Source: Bolinopsis microptera
Taxonomy: Eukaryota > Ctenophora > Tentaculata > Lobata > Bolinopsidae
Direction of reading: 5' to 3'
DNA: 64,000 nucleotides
NCBI RefSeq assembly: GCF_026151205.1
Contig: NC_087074.1
Location: 18,799,240-18,863,239, forward strand
Shown here piece after piece: positions 37,101 through 45,200 of the stretch; position 1 is the stretch's first letter, and each line of letters begins with the position of its first letter. A model generated the notes under the pieces. That model was not told where the DNA came from. It did no database searches and worked only from the letters and a program-made list of their open reading frames with translations. A program made the position numbers and the translations under genes.

Positions 37101-38169
37101 CTATGGTAACAAACCCATCGATATTGACGCTCGCGATTTCGATTCAATCAAATTTGAAACTTATAGAGACCCATTTTTACTGAACAACGTGTTTCCAACG
37201 GAAAGCAACAAAAACTCAGCTGACTTAGCATTTTCATTTTCGTACAACGACAGAAACTATTCATTTACTTGTCAAACTGCGAAGGAAGCTTCAGATTGGG
37301 TCGACCATTTGAACGATGGGATCAGAAATGCCACCTTGCTGTACCACTCACATTATAAAACTAGTTTACCTGACCCAACCATTGCTGGCCAAGCTACTAT
37401 CACTCTCAGAATCGTAAGTTTTTATCAACTTTCAACCGTTTGGGGTATTTTATAAATATAAGATTGATTTTTGTTATGAAAATTAATCAAACTTGATTTG
37501 TTGATATTCTCGAGCGAGCTAGCAATAAAATTTGAACATCTTTTAACAGAACCCATATCAATTTCCCCGGTCCTCCTCATTTTATAACCACCTAACATGA
37601 CGCCCAATTGCAGGTGGAAGGGTTGGAACTAGCACTGCCTCCTGACGAGAAGCCCAACTCCCTGTTCGTCCAAGCTTCCCTGCTCAGCCATGTTCAGAAA
37701 ACACCTACTGGGGCTCCTAAATGGGACCACACCATTCACTTCGTTGTTGGAGATGTCTCAACGGACAAGATCAACATTACAGTCTTCAAGGAGAACTCAT
37801 TTTCGCCCAACGGTATGTTTTAATCCGTTAAAAAGTTATATAAACGGCACCAAAATGTATATTTTCCGAAGAATGTGTCAAGGTAATAGTAGTTAATGTT
37901 ACCTGGGGACCTCAGGCTATTATATTTATGTTCATAATCATAGAGATTAGGCCGAATAGAGATTAGGCGGAATGACAGGCTGAGCGCCGCCCAGTAATAA
38001 TTAATAATAACCAATATTTTCAGTGTCGTTAGGGAAGTTCGATCTCAGTATCCAGAAGCTGCTGAAAACTGGCGGTCCGGGCCCATGGAACAAGCGACTC
38101 ATTCTTACGGACACTAATAGCGGCATGGTAAACGTGTGTATTATGTTGCGTTACCATGGCAACAGATGA
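25052..38169 (+). CDS. Intersectin-like SH3-DH-PH-C2 RhoGEF gene (multi-exon)
   Basis: Spliced gene whose exons encode one SH3 domain, a long linker, then DH, PH and C2, the order of the C-terminal half of long intersectin (ITSN). ITSN activates Cdc42 at endocytic and actin sites; the same role is inferred here. Exons I support: 25052-25156, 25888-26028, 26442-26520, 32900-33110 (end uncertain), 33219-33377 (frame uncertain), 34142-34186, 34585-35190, 35946-36011, 36266-36430, 36586-37413, 37614-37812, 38024-38169. Phases agree from 25052 into 32900 and from 34142 to the end. The link through 33.2 kb is unresolved, so two genes cannot be excluded. No EH domains, coiled coil or further SH3 domains are seen upstream, and about 300 residues separate SH3 from DH, unlike ITSN where they adjoin. 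A candidate AATAAA is at 38597. Confidence 0.8.
25888..26028 (+). CDS. SH3 exon, N-terminal half
   Basis: Bounded by ctccag| and |gtaagt, 47 codons, phase 0 at both ends. It encodes S-L-Y-P-Y-S-A-Q-N-N-D-E-L-S-L (the ALYDY-like segment), then D-D-I-I-T-I and P-H-W-W-I-G-R, the conserved Trp pair of the SH3 fold. Confidence 0.85.
26442..26520 (+). CDS. SH3 exon, C-terminal half
   Basis: Bounded by tttcag| and |gtgtgt; ends in phase 1. It completes the SH3 with G-A-E-V-G-V-L-P-A-N-Y-V, the P-x-N-Y ligand-pocket motif, followed by Q-Q-I-N-D-Q-D. Confidence 0.85.
27998..28067. promoter_or_regulatory. Cluster of five CACGTG E-boxes in a 32-bp tandem repeat
   Basis: CACGTG occurs at 27998, 28013, 28030, 28045 and 28062, carried by two copies of a 32-bp unit (cacgtgatgttgtgtcacg plus gtagctaatgg) and a partial third. 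Each unit has two E-boxes 15 bp apart. It lies within the large intron of the RhoGEF gene and could be an intronic enhancer; that is inference. Confidence 0.55.
29822..29884. repeat. Perfect 30-bp-arm palindrome with 3-nt spacer
   Basis: 29822-29851 is the exact reverse complement of 29855-29884, spacer agt. Arms begin aggaaataaaataaaac and end ggtactgtg. Such a short loop points to snap-back replication rather than a transposon or a microRNA precursor. Confidence 0.9.
32900..33110 (+). CDS. Linker exon of the RhoGEF gene
   Basis: Acceptor aatcacag| at 32899; the two leading bases complete the codon left by the phase-1 end at 26520. It reads Q-Y-G-S-E-Q-P-I-R-S-P-E-M-S-Y-Y-S-L-P, then a Ser/Pro-rich stretch and F-G-D-E-D-H-V-V-S-Y-L-E. 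The end is ambiguous: donors at 33094 (gttttt, weak) or 33111 (gtgaca). Confidence 0.6.
33219..33377 (+). CDS. Probable linker exon, reading frame unresolved
   Basis: A good donor (acc|gtgagt) at 33378 and an acceptor ggtag| at 33218, or purine-rich alternatives a few bases later. One frame reads L-A-Y-R-R-Q-A-S-V-K-K then S-L-L-L-W-A-A-K-D-E-L and is open to the donor, but its phase does not join the 34142 exon. Another frame (K-K-E-K-K-K-S-W-R-T-D-G) joins in phase but contains TGA at 33334. Alternative splicing, an unseen intermediate exon or an early-stop isoform are all possible. Confidence 0.45.
34142..34186 (+). CDS. Small 15-codon exon of the RhoGEF gene
   Basis: Bounded by gttacag| and |gtgaca, phase 0 on both sides, reading I-P-P-D-L-S-H-G-G-F-T-I-A-R-E. 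It joins in frame to the 34585 exon. Confidence 0.5.
34585..35190 (+). CDS. Pre-DH exon (linker and helical region)
   Basis: Acceptor aacttag| at 34584, donor cgacaa|gtgagt at 35191, phase 0 throughout. It contains an ATG at 34609 that could act as an internal start. Sequence: basic/Pro-rich segment (A-A-P-P-P-I-P-P-E), then L-E-T-Y-L-T-L-Q-E-E-R-R-R-L and N-A-N-L-S-A-A-E-D-E-R-T-R-Q, which runs directly into the DH domain. Confidence 0.8.
35201..35340. repeat. (GTTT)35 microsatellite beside a splice donor
   Basis: An uninterrupted run of about 35 GTTT units starts only 10 bases after the donor at 35191. It also keeps the exon frame open as a V-C-L-F repeat, so intron retention would add about 47 low-complexity residues. 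The length was read from the given sequence and may vary between alleles. Confidence 0.95.
35946..36011 (+). CDS. DH domain exon 1
   Basis: Preceded by a long CT-rich tract (35870-35945) ending ctctcag|; donor gag|gtatgt. It encodes E-A-I-H-E-L-I-S-T-E-K-T-Y-I-D-D-L, the DH conserved region 1, including the Glu that contacts the GTPase switch. Confidence 0.88.
36266..36430 (+). CDS. DH domain exon 2
   Basis: Bounded by ctctcag| and gaagag|gtaagg, 55 codons. It reads V-F-Y-N-P-L, then F-V-N-W-Q-Q-L-I-L-C-N-A-R-L, closely parallel to the intersectin F-V-N-W-K-E-L-I-M-C-N segment. Confidence 0.9.
36586..37413 (+). CDS. DH (conserved regions 2-3) and PH exon
   Basis: Bounded by cctcacag| and aatc|gtaagt, 276 codons. 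DH conserved region 3 is textbook: L-K-P-M-Q-R-I-T-K-Y-P-L-L-I-K. It is followed by T-N-C-L-G-A-R-K-L-I-H-F-G, the intersectin start of the PH domain, and ends its C-terminal helix with E-A-S-D-W-V-D-H-L. The exchange domain appears complete, so the protein should be catalytically competent. Confidence 0.9.
37614..37812 (+). CDS. C2 domain exon 1
   Basis: Bounded by attgcag| and aacg|gtatgt, ends in phase 1. It reads V-E-G-L-E-L-A, then P-K-W-D-H-T-I-H-F and I-T-V-F-K-E-N. The usual calcium-binding Asp in the S-D-P-Y-V loop is replaced (K-P-N-S-L-F-V), so calcium-independent binding is likely. Confidence 0.88.
37901..37999. repeat. SINE/MITE-like repeat, copy 1 (intronic)
   Basis: Starts acctggggacctcaggctat, continues through gagattaggcggaatgacag and ends gccgcccagtaat. 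It matches copies at 39427-39600 and 43630-43717. It lies inside the 211-bp intron between the two C2 exons and makes up nearly half of it. Confidence 0.8.
38024..38169 (+). CDS. C2 domain exon 2, C terminus
   Basis: Acceptor attttcag|; its first two bases complete the phase-1 codon. It reads V-S-L-G-K-F-D-L-S-I, then P-W-N-K-R-L-I-L, and ends V-C-I-M-L-R-Y-H-G-N-R before TGA at 38167. This matches the last strand of the C2 fold, so the end of the protein is secure. Confidence 0.88.
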
Positions 38170-39029
38170 CCTAGATAAAAAAGATTTTTATTCCGTCAGA
38201 GCTAAACAATTGTTTGTACATTAATGAGATGGTTTGGTGAAAGCTGTTTTGTTACGTGATATTAAGGGATGATAGATAAATGGTTATATGTGGTGGTTGA
38301 AAGTTAAAACCACTATTCCATATCCACGCTGAATAAATGTGAACAAACCAAGTTTTGGTGGGGGTGAGAAATAGGCCTCTATCCGTTATCCGAAAGTTTT
38401 ATTTTGCTCCTTTACATCATTTCTTGGCAAGAATTCGTTTTAAACTAAATCTTTCTCAAAGATTCTGCTTTTTATCTGTTCTGTATTTGATTGAGTTTCG
38501 ACTTGATGAAATGGTTTTTATTTTAGGTTAATCTTTATTGCTTTGTATCGTATTTATGTTTTTTGCTGAAGTTTGACTTGCATTTTAAGATTAATCAATA
38601 AAGAATTTTTCTCGTTAAGATGTAAGATGAAATAAAAGGTTGAAATTTAATTATTTTGTACTCGAAAATGAAATTATGTCGTCTATCTCATATCTTCTAG
38701 TTATACCGATGATTGTTGACTGTAAGAATAATATAAGATATATGTGAGTGTGTAGCAATACCGATATATATTTGAGTAGAGGGCTGTATTATACAATCAA
38801 TCTAGTAAAACCCAAGACACGCTGTGTTTAGATTTTGAAAACTGTTTTTACATTTCTGTTTTATGTATTTTATTTGCATACCAACATACGGTGCTTTGAT
38901 TTTACCAACGCGCTGTTCTCCAAACTGATAATATTGATAATATACACAACAGTCACACAGCACACTCACATTGATTATCATACAAATTTATGAATACTAA
39001 ATAATAGGGCTCTTATTAATTCGCTCGCC
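38170..39029. other. 3' UTR of the RhoGEF gene and AT-rich spacer
   Basis: AATAAA at 38597-38602 is the best polyadenylation signal, about 430 bases past the stop. Nothing else is recognised. Confidence 0.5.
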
Positions 39030-39352
39030 AAAAATTATCACGTGACTTTGGTTTTTATGGTTTTGCAGCCGAACAAAACGGTTTCACATAATCCCAACCC
39101 TAACCATACACCGTAACCCCGAAGCTATCTATCCATTAGCCTTAACTACAACCCTGCCTGAACCTAACCCGAGCCCTAAACAATCGAATTCGTGTTTAAC
39201 TAGCCTGTCACGTGACCAAAACAGTTTTTTGCCCATAACTCTCCAGGGAAGCATTTTTACCCTACGTCATGGGAAGTGATTCGGAATCAGCGTCCAAAAA
39301 TACACCGATTTGAGATTACTTTGAGCATACCCTCAGGGCCTTTTCACAAGAA
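39030..39352. repeat. Dispersed ~320-bp repeat, copy 1
   Basis: Begins tcacgtgac, contains degenerate aaccctaac-type telomere-like motifs in the middle and a second tcacgtgac, and ends gattcggaatcagcgtcc plus about 50 bp. It matches 42113-42431 in the same orientation with clear divergence. No ORF. Confidence 0.75.
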
Positions 39353-39426
39353 TTTTCCTAAAATTTGGGCATGCGATTGAGTGGGAGCGAAATAATATGT
39401 ATAAATAGCCACCTGATAAACCCTTA

Positions 39427-39600
39427 CCTGGGGACCCCTTGTAGGTTTACAACCTACCAGGACGCGCGCCGAGTTGGACTCGTCGACGGAACAGATATTT
39501 TACGAGTATCACCCGTTATGGGACCCCAGGCTATTTATATATTATTTATATAATCAGAATGGAGATTTGGTGGAATGACAGGCTGAGTGCCGCCCAGTAA
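39427..39600. repeat. SINE/MITE-like repeat, copy 2, interrupted
   Basis: acctggggacccc at 39426-39438 and gaccccaggctat from about 39521 are the two halves of the sequence that is continuous in copies 1 and 3. The right half runs to gccgcccagtaa at 39600. An 81-bp module separates the halves. Confidence 0.75.
39439..39519. mobile_element. 81-bp mini-element, insertion 1, 8-bp TSD GGGACCCC
   Basis: The module begins ttgtaggtttacaacctacc (hairpin GTAGGTT-TAC-AACCTAC) and ends gagtatcacccgttat. GGGACCCC flanks it at 39431-39438 and 39520-39527. The uninterrupted host repeat elsewhere has the site only once, so this is a true insertion. A second copy is at 43476-43545. No coding capacity; the mobilising enzyme is unknown. 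An 8-bp duplication would fit hAT-type transposases, among others. Confidence 0.7.
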
Positions 39601-39654
39601 TTTTGAGTCTAGTTATTGGTTGACATACGTTGCATGCCACTTTTTGCGCGCTAT

Positions 39655-39770
39655 TAATTGACGGATGTTACTCGTCTAAATTTCTTCGAAGTAGCGCGCG
39701 CCGCTTTCTTCTCGAAAGCAAGTGCTACGAAGTAGCGCGCGCCGGGCCAGATCATTAACAATGGTCAAGC
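39655..39770. repeat. GC-rich module with gtagcgcgcgcc motif, copy 1
   Basis: Reads gacggatgttactcgtctaa, then cttcgaagtagcgcgcgcc, a GCTTTC-ttctc-GAAAGC stem, and a second gaagtagcgcgcgcc. Matches 43398-43460 and (reverse) 42965-43032; its right part recurs at 43553-43602. Confidence 0.75.
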
Positions 39771-40004
39771 TATTAAGCGCGAGTCACCGAAGGCGGAAAA
39801 ATAAATATAAACAAATAATATCTTAATTGATGTTTGGGATACACATTACGCAACATGTATGAACAATCAAGTTATTGGTTAGGGTTAAGTTAGGGTTGTC
39901 CGATGTTAATGTACTAGCCCGGGGCGCGCAAGGGGCCATCTACTTAGGTTCGGTTAGGACTTCCGCCAAAATCGCAGATTTCCAGACCTCCCCCTGTCTT
40001 GTCA

Positions 40005-40137
40005 TACGTTGTATGACCCGCCGCGCACGGGTGTGCGGCTCCCCGGCCCTGTATCGTAAGACTAAGAACGATACAGTGGAACGATACTAGCGAAACGACC
40101 GTGGGGGTCACGACCGTGGGGGTCACGGCGTGATACA
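40005..40137. repeat. Double-hairpin repeat, copy A
   Basis: Contains gacccgccgcgcacgggtg (stem CGCAC-gggt-GTGCG), then CTGTATCGT (40049-40057), a 10-nt loop and ACGATACAG (40068-40076), and finally two copies of cgaccgtgggggtca. The same modules in the same order occur in copy C (reverse, 43720-43835) and partly in copy B (43318-43378). Confidence 0.7.
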
Positions 40138-41970
40138 ACCCTTGTAGTTGTTGTTAAGTGGCGTACTCGGATTTCAGCACGACAACTTACTTAACGGCCT
40201 ATTTGCTGCTCCAATTTTCCATGACTTCTAGAGATTATTTATTTATTATATTTCATTAAATTGTGATGGTATTAATTTAACTACGTATAATGGGCTCCTT
40301 TTAACTAGAGTATGGATATTCAGGTTCCGATATTATGGAATACCTCCCGGTTTGAGACTCACTCAGGGCATAGTTCAAACCCAAACTCTCAGTGTACGAT
40401 GGTAGATTTATGACAGGAATTTATGTTATAATTATGGACTTCGAACCTTTAGGTTAATTTATATCTAGAGTTTTAACTTCGAACTTTTAGATGGATTTAT
40501 ATCTGGAAGATAACCAATTAAAACAAGTGAATAAGTAAAGGATTGTAAAATAATGCAAGACCAATCCAATCGTACATAAAATAAGTGTTCAATCTCATGG
40601 TAAAGTCCGTTACCCTAAATCAGTTGGGTAGCTGGGTGATCAATGGGAACTGGTGTGTATTATAACGGGCTGGCTGACTCTCTCTCTGGACGATGGACAG
40701 GTAGCTGCTATATCATGGCTACGTTCCTTCAATGCTGCCAACGAGGGCAGAATCCGTGGGAGGGGAATGTCCTAGAAAGGGACAAATTATTAGCAAATGA
40801 CGGATTAATTAAAGACAATAATATACTAACTAGGATAAAATTAAACATGATAAAGTTAAATTAGAGTGAACTGTAGAATACGAAATATGTAAGAACTTAT
40901 CAATAAATGCTCAAATGACTTACGAGGTAATAATGTAGGTGCTGCTAAGGTTAGGACAAGCAAACAGGTAGGATAGGGTCACCACAATATTACCTAGGAA
41001 ATGTATAAACCTATTAGAATTTAATTACTAACCTATCGGGAATGACTCTAGTATTACGAACAATGTGAATCAATAAATGGGAAATAACATTGCAATGAAC
41101 AACATCTAATTAATGGTTTAATAATTATGAAAGCTATACCTCGAGGAACAAACTTCCTAGCCTATCAGGAATTCAACAGAAGCGACGGGAACCAATTACA
41201 ATGATCTGGCATGACGTTAGGAAAATCTGGTGAAAATAACGGATAAGTATTTTACCAGCATATTATGATACTTGCACAGAACTTGAACTCACGGATTTAA
41301 TCTTAACCTAATTATGCATGATATTGATACAGTCTTAGGAACAAAATACTAAGGTCAATGATTTAAAATAAAGGACTACAAACCTATTTATGAAACTGGT
41401 GACGTGGGAGAGAGCGCAGCATACTAACATCCCGGGCCGTGTAGAGAAAACCAATCATAGGAGAGGCGTTCGGGAAAAGGCTAAAGGCTAACGGCAGTGA
41501 GAATCTTGTGTGTTCATCTTTTGTAGTCTAGGTGTTCTGTGGAAGAGGAGCTCCAGTGGAAGAGGCAGTCCACGCGTTATCCAGGAGAGTTGCAAACAAA
41601 CAGGTTATTGCAAACAGGTTATTGCAAACAAACAGGTTTAATAATACAAATACAGGTTTTTTAAAACTGGTTAAAATATTGTTCCACTAATTGATGAATT
41701 CAATAACACTATTAATCCAATAATTTCTTTGTAAATAATTCTAATAACACTAAATGTCCTTTCTGACCAATGGCTGCATTGCTCTGCAAACCTATCCAAT
41801 CGGATCTTAATCATATAAGTTATCACTTGATTCATCTTTATGAAACCTTATGCCAAGGAATTAAACTGGAATTAAACGCAGCATACTGGGGTTCAACTTA
41901 ACTTCTAGTTCTGAGGTAATACACACGTACCTAACAGTTGTCCGGTTGCTTACGCTACACGATGTATACC
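40138..41970. other. AT-rich gene-free stretch
   Basis: No gene is seen. A short tandem phrase ttgcaaacaaacaggtt is repeated near 41590-41640. Otherwise there is no structure that I can support. Confidence 0.45.
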
Positions 41971-41973
41971 TCT

Positions 41974-41994
41974 CGTGCACGCGAAGCGTGCACG
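41974..41994. repeat. GC-rich hairpin with GAA triloop
   Basis: CGTGCACGC (41974-41982), loop GAA, GCGTGCACG (41986-41994): a perfect 9-bp stem at the edge of a GC-rich island (gccggccggcgcgc follows). Confidence 0.85.
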
Positions 41995-42112
41995 CCGGCC
42001 GGCGCGCTCAAAAGGGGTTACAGCGTGTCCGGGTGTGTCCGAATTTTCAAAACCTCCCCCGGATTTCCAGCTACTTTCAAGGATGATGATTAATCACTTT
42101 CAACTCTACACT

Positions 42113-42431
42113 CGACTGTCACGTGACTTTTTTGTTTTTCAACCCGTTCTCTAGCTGGCCCTGAACGACTATTCGAAACCCTAACCCTCTAGTCTGATAC
42201 CAACCCTAACCCTAACCCAATCCTTAACAAAAGAATATGCTGAAACCCTAACCCTAACGAGAGTTAGACTAACTTCCTTATACGGTCATATCACGTGATC
42301 GAGACAGTTTTTCACCAATATCTCGTCGGGGGGAGCATTTTAACCCTATGTCATGGGGGGTGATTCGGAATCAGCGTCCGAAAATACATCGATTGAAGTT
42401 GGTTTCAGCTGTCGGGGGCCCTTTTAGAACA
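42113..42431. repeat. Dispersed ~320-bp repeat, copy 2
   Basis: Diverged direct copy of 39030-39352, with tcacgtgac at the start and tcacgtgat in the middle. Here the central telomere-like part is cleaner (several ccctaaccctaac tracts). Ends gattcggaatcagcgtccg plus flank. Confidence 0.75.
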
Positions 42432-43317
42432 ATCTCGAAGATCGACTGTAGAGTGTCAAAGTCATTTAACACGCTCGTACTTTCAAAAGTACAAGTTGAA
42501 TGTTGATTCACGATGTCAATCCTTCGCATCTCGCCGATCTGCATACCACATACGTTGTTGCGAGTTAAAATGCGCGGCGCGACGCAGTAGTGCATCGCGC
42601 TACAAGAATACAAGTAAAACCAATTCAAATTCATTAAGTAATTAGTGTCAAAAAGTTGAAATTAATGCATAATGGTTTTTCGTTACTTCTGCCAAAATTT
42701 CCGGACGTCCAGATTTTCAAAAACCACCCCACTCCCGGCCCCCTGTTATGTTGACATACTGCATACGTTGCATGCCAATTTTCTCTGATATTGGGATACG
42801 AAACATGTATCAACTGTTTATGTCATGTCCGGATATGTCCGAAATTCCAAAACCACCCCCTCCTTATTTGCCGGACGTCCTAAGTGCTAAGTAGATGGTC
42901 TCCTAGCCTGTAGCCGCTACTCCGTAGCATTCGCCATGCCTCGGGCTAATATTTCGAGAAGAAAGTGCGAGCGGCGCGCGCCACTTCGGTGAAATTTAGA
43001 CGAGTAACAATTGACAATGTAACATCCGTCCGCGTCAAAATCAGGTTTAGGAAATCAAAGTAACGGGTCTTATTTGAAGTGGGATAGATTGAATTTGATG
43101 TATGGGCTCGCTAGCTAATCACTAATGGCGCCTTGGAGGACTTCGCCGCTTCGACGCGCCGCGCGAACTAGCATTCTTGCTTCGCATCGGTCGACGATCG
43201 TTGCTCTGCTTCGCAGAGCAACGATCTCGACGGATTGACATCGTCAATCAAATGGCGCCCTATTATATTACACTAATTTAATAAAGAGTATAGAGTAATG
43301 GAGTATTTCATGCCTCA
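42432..43317. other. Mosaic of short GC-rich repeats
   Basis: Includes a reverse copy of the gtagcgcgcgcc module (about 42965-43032) and a strong hairpin GATCGTTGCTCTGC-TTC-GCAGAGCAACGATC at 43196-43226 (14-bp perfect stem). The block near 42720-42890 repeats phrases such as catacgttgcatgcca and aaccaccccc. No gene. Confidence 0.55.
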
Positions 43318-43378
43318 TGTTGTGGACCCGCCGCGCACGAGTGCAGGGTCATATCGTGGCTTTCGTCACGGTACTAAA
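43318..43378. repeat. Double-hairpin repeat, copy B
   Basis: gttgtggacccgccgcgcac, then a stem ATCGTGGC-tttc-GTCACGGT at about 43354-43373. The stem differs from copy C at two positions but still pairs through two G-T wobbles. Confidence 0.65.
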
Positions 43379-43397
43379 ATGACGATGAGGCGAGGAT

Positions 43398-43467
43398 TGA
43401 CGGATGTTACTCGTCTAAATTTCTTCGAAGTAGCGCGCGCCGCTTACTTTTCGAAATGTTATGGCCC
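43398..43467. repeat. GC-rich module with gtagcgcgcgcc motif, copy 2
   Basis: gacggatgttactcgtctaa to gcgcgccgcttacttttcga, closely matching 39658-39715. It continues after the inserted mini-element with gcaagtgctacgaagtagc at 43550. Confidence 0.7.
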
Positions 43468-43475
43468 GATGGCAA

Positions 43476-43545
43476 TTGTAGGTTTACAACCTACCAGGAC
43501 GCGCGCCGAGTATGGAACAGATATTTTACGAGTATCACCCGTTAA
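43476..43545. mobile_element. 70-bp mini-element, insertion 2, 8-bp TSD GATGGCAA
   Basis: Second copy of the module at 39439-39519: same GTAGGTT-TAC-AACCTAC hairpin, same ggacgcgcgccgag, same acagatattttacgagtatc end, but 11 bp shorter in the middle. GATGGCAA flanks it at 43468-43475 and 43546-43553. Different flanking octamers at the two sites argue for independent insertions, not duplication of a larger block. Confidence 0.7.
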
Positions 43546-43629
43546 GATGGCAAGTGCTACGAAGTAGCGCGCGCCGGGCCAGACCATTAGCAATGGTCAA
43601 GGCGAGGACCAATATCATGATCATGACTT

Positions 43630-43717
43630 ACCTGAGGACCCCAGGCTATAATGTTCATAAATAGAGATTCGGCGGAATGTGGAATGACAGGCTGAGCGGC
43701 GAGTGCCACTCAGTAAA
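43630..43717. repeat. SINE/MITE-like repeat, copy 3
   Basis: acctgaggaccccaggctat, then gagattcggcggaatg with a short duplication (gtggaatgacaggc), ending ccactcagtaa. Uninterrupted at the site where copy 2 carries the mini-element. Confidence 0.8.
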
Positions 43718-43719
43718 TC

Positions 43720-43835
43720 ACGTCGTGACCCCCATTGTCGTTTCACTAAGTTTCACTAGTTAGTACTAGTAGTATGATCGTGGCGAAAGCCACGATACAG
43801 CCTAGCCGCGCACTCTTGCGCGGCAGGTCTACAAC
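43720..43835 (-). repeat. Double-hairpin repeat, copy C (reverse)
   Basis: On the given strand: ATCGTGGC-GAAA-GCCACGAT (43777-43796) and GCCGCGCA-CTCT-TGCGCGGC (43805-43824). The second is extended by CCT/AGG around a bulged A. On the reverse strand the module order equals copy A, including a tgggggtcacgacgtga segment. Confidence 0.75.
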
Positions 43836-44854
43836 TTGTGACAAGAAGTATCATTCGTCAAGTCAAACGAGTCCAGCTCATAATTATGCAAATTGAAGCT
43901 GAAGTAAGAAGTTACCTAGCTTGCCAATACATGTTGCCTGTACTGTGCGCGGCGCTCTTTTCTAGCTGTTTTACAAATTTAGGTAGAAACAGAGCGAGGA
44001 AGCAGAGAACATGACACACAGATAGGAGAGAAGACAAGCTTATTGAGAAAGACATTGGCCGTACTGCGATTTATATATTTTGATACTATCAAACAATAAA
44101 AATGATGTCAACCTTTTCTCTTTTCACTAATACATTGTATCTAACTTATCTATAGTTGACTATTCAATGTGAAGAAAAAAAACTAGTAAAACAGCAATGT
44201 TGATGTAATATTCTAATTTGAAGTTAAACAATTAAAATGAAAATCCTTAAATGGAACGAAATACCAATATGAAGTAGCAATAGTAAGGTGTCCTCCTAAA
44301 CGCCAAATAAACAACTTATTCCATTTCCAATGTCTGATGATTGTCATGACTGTGTCTGTAATACTCTACTTTCTTATTTAGATTTGAGTTCAACATTAGA
44401 CTGTTTAAAGAATTTGAAATAAACGGTTTTGGGTCATTTTCAATGATTAACTTTTCGAAGGTTACTGAAAAACTTTTAAGGTCAGGACTTAGGAAGACGG
44501 GTAATCGTGAAAGAGGAGAGTATTGTGAGAGATTGAATTAGATTCATAGGTCATGTCATAATGTGGTAAGCTCAGACATTTCACATCAGGATGGTGGTAC
44601 ATGATTTACAAATCATGAACAACTAGGTCATTATGCTCGTTAAACCCGACAAAAAGTCGGAACAAAAGCTCCATAACACTTCAATAGTCAGTGGGTCAAA
44701 TCAAAATAAACAAAAACAGCTTTCTTGAGCTTATTAAAGATTATCAACTTCAAATACCATGCGTCAAATTCTACGCAATATTAGTATCGTCCAAGTTTGG
44801 TTCGGATGAAGCTAGAATATTCCTATCAATCTTGTTTAGTCCATTACATTTCAG
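43836..44854. other. Gene-free stretch
   Basis: AT-rich with no recognised repeat or gene. Confidence 0.4.
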
Positions 44855-45054
44855 GAGATGTTCATGACTGATTTATGTCCTGGGCTTTTAAACATAATAT
44901 TACGAACTGCGGACGAAATGGAAAGCCGTGTTTCCACTTGCACTGCAGTGATATCCGATGGTGTAGTGATCAATAGGTCACCTGGGATTAACCACGTACC
45001 ATACGCGCCTCTTACAAGCTGGGACCTGCATACCGGGAAGGCTTGTTATCTCCG
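44855..45054 (+). CDS. Candidate orphan exon, plus strand
   Basis: Open for 66 codons between a good acceptor (tacatttcag|) and a strong donor (ctccg|gtaagt); starts phase 0, ends phase 2. Reads E-M-F-M-T-D-L-C-P-G-L-L-N, and ends T-S-W-D-L-H-T-G-K-A-C-Y-L. No family recognised. No partner exon could be assigned, so this may be chance. Confidence 0.3.
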
Positions 45055-45200
45055 GTAAGTCCTTCTCTTCAACTCTCAATTTGGACACCAAACTTTGAAG
45101 ACGGCAGCATATTACCAACATCTGGTTTCAACATATCAATTTCATCCTAGAGGTCGTTGCGCCTGATATCTGATAGGGTAGGGGTTGTACAAATGTAATC

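Noticed and set aside
39439-39519. Helitron end
   Set aside because: The hairpin is at the 5' rather than the 3' end, no CTRR terminus is visible, and Helitrons do not make 8-bp target duplications.
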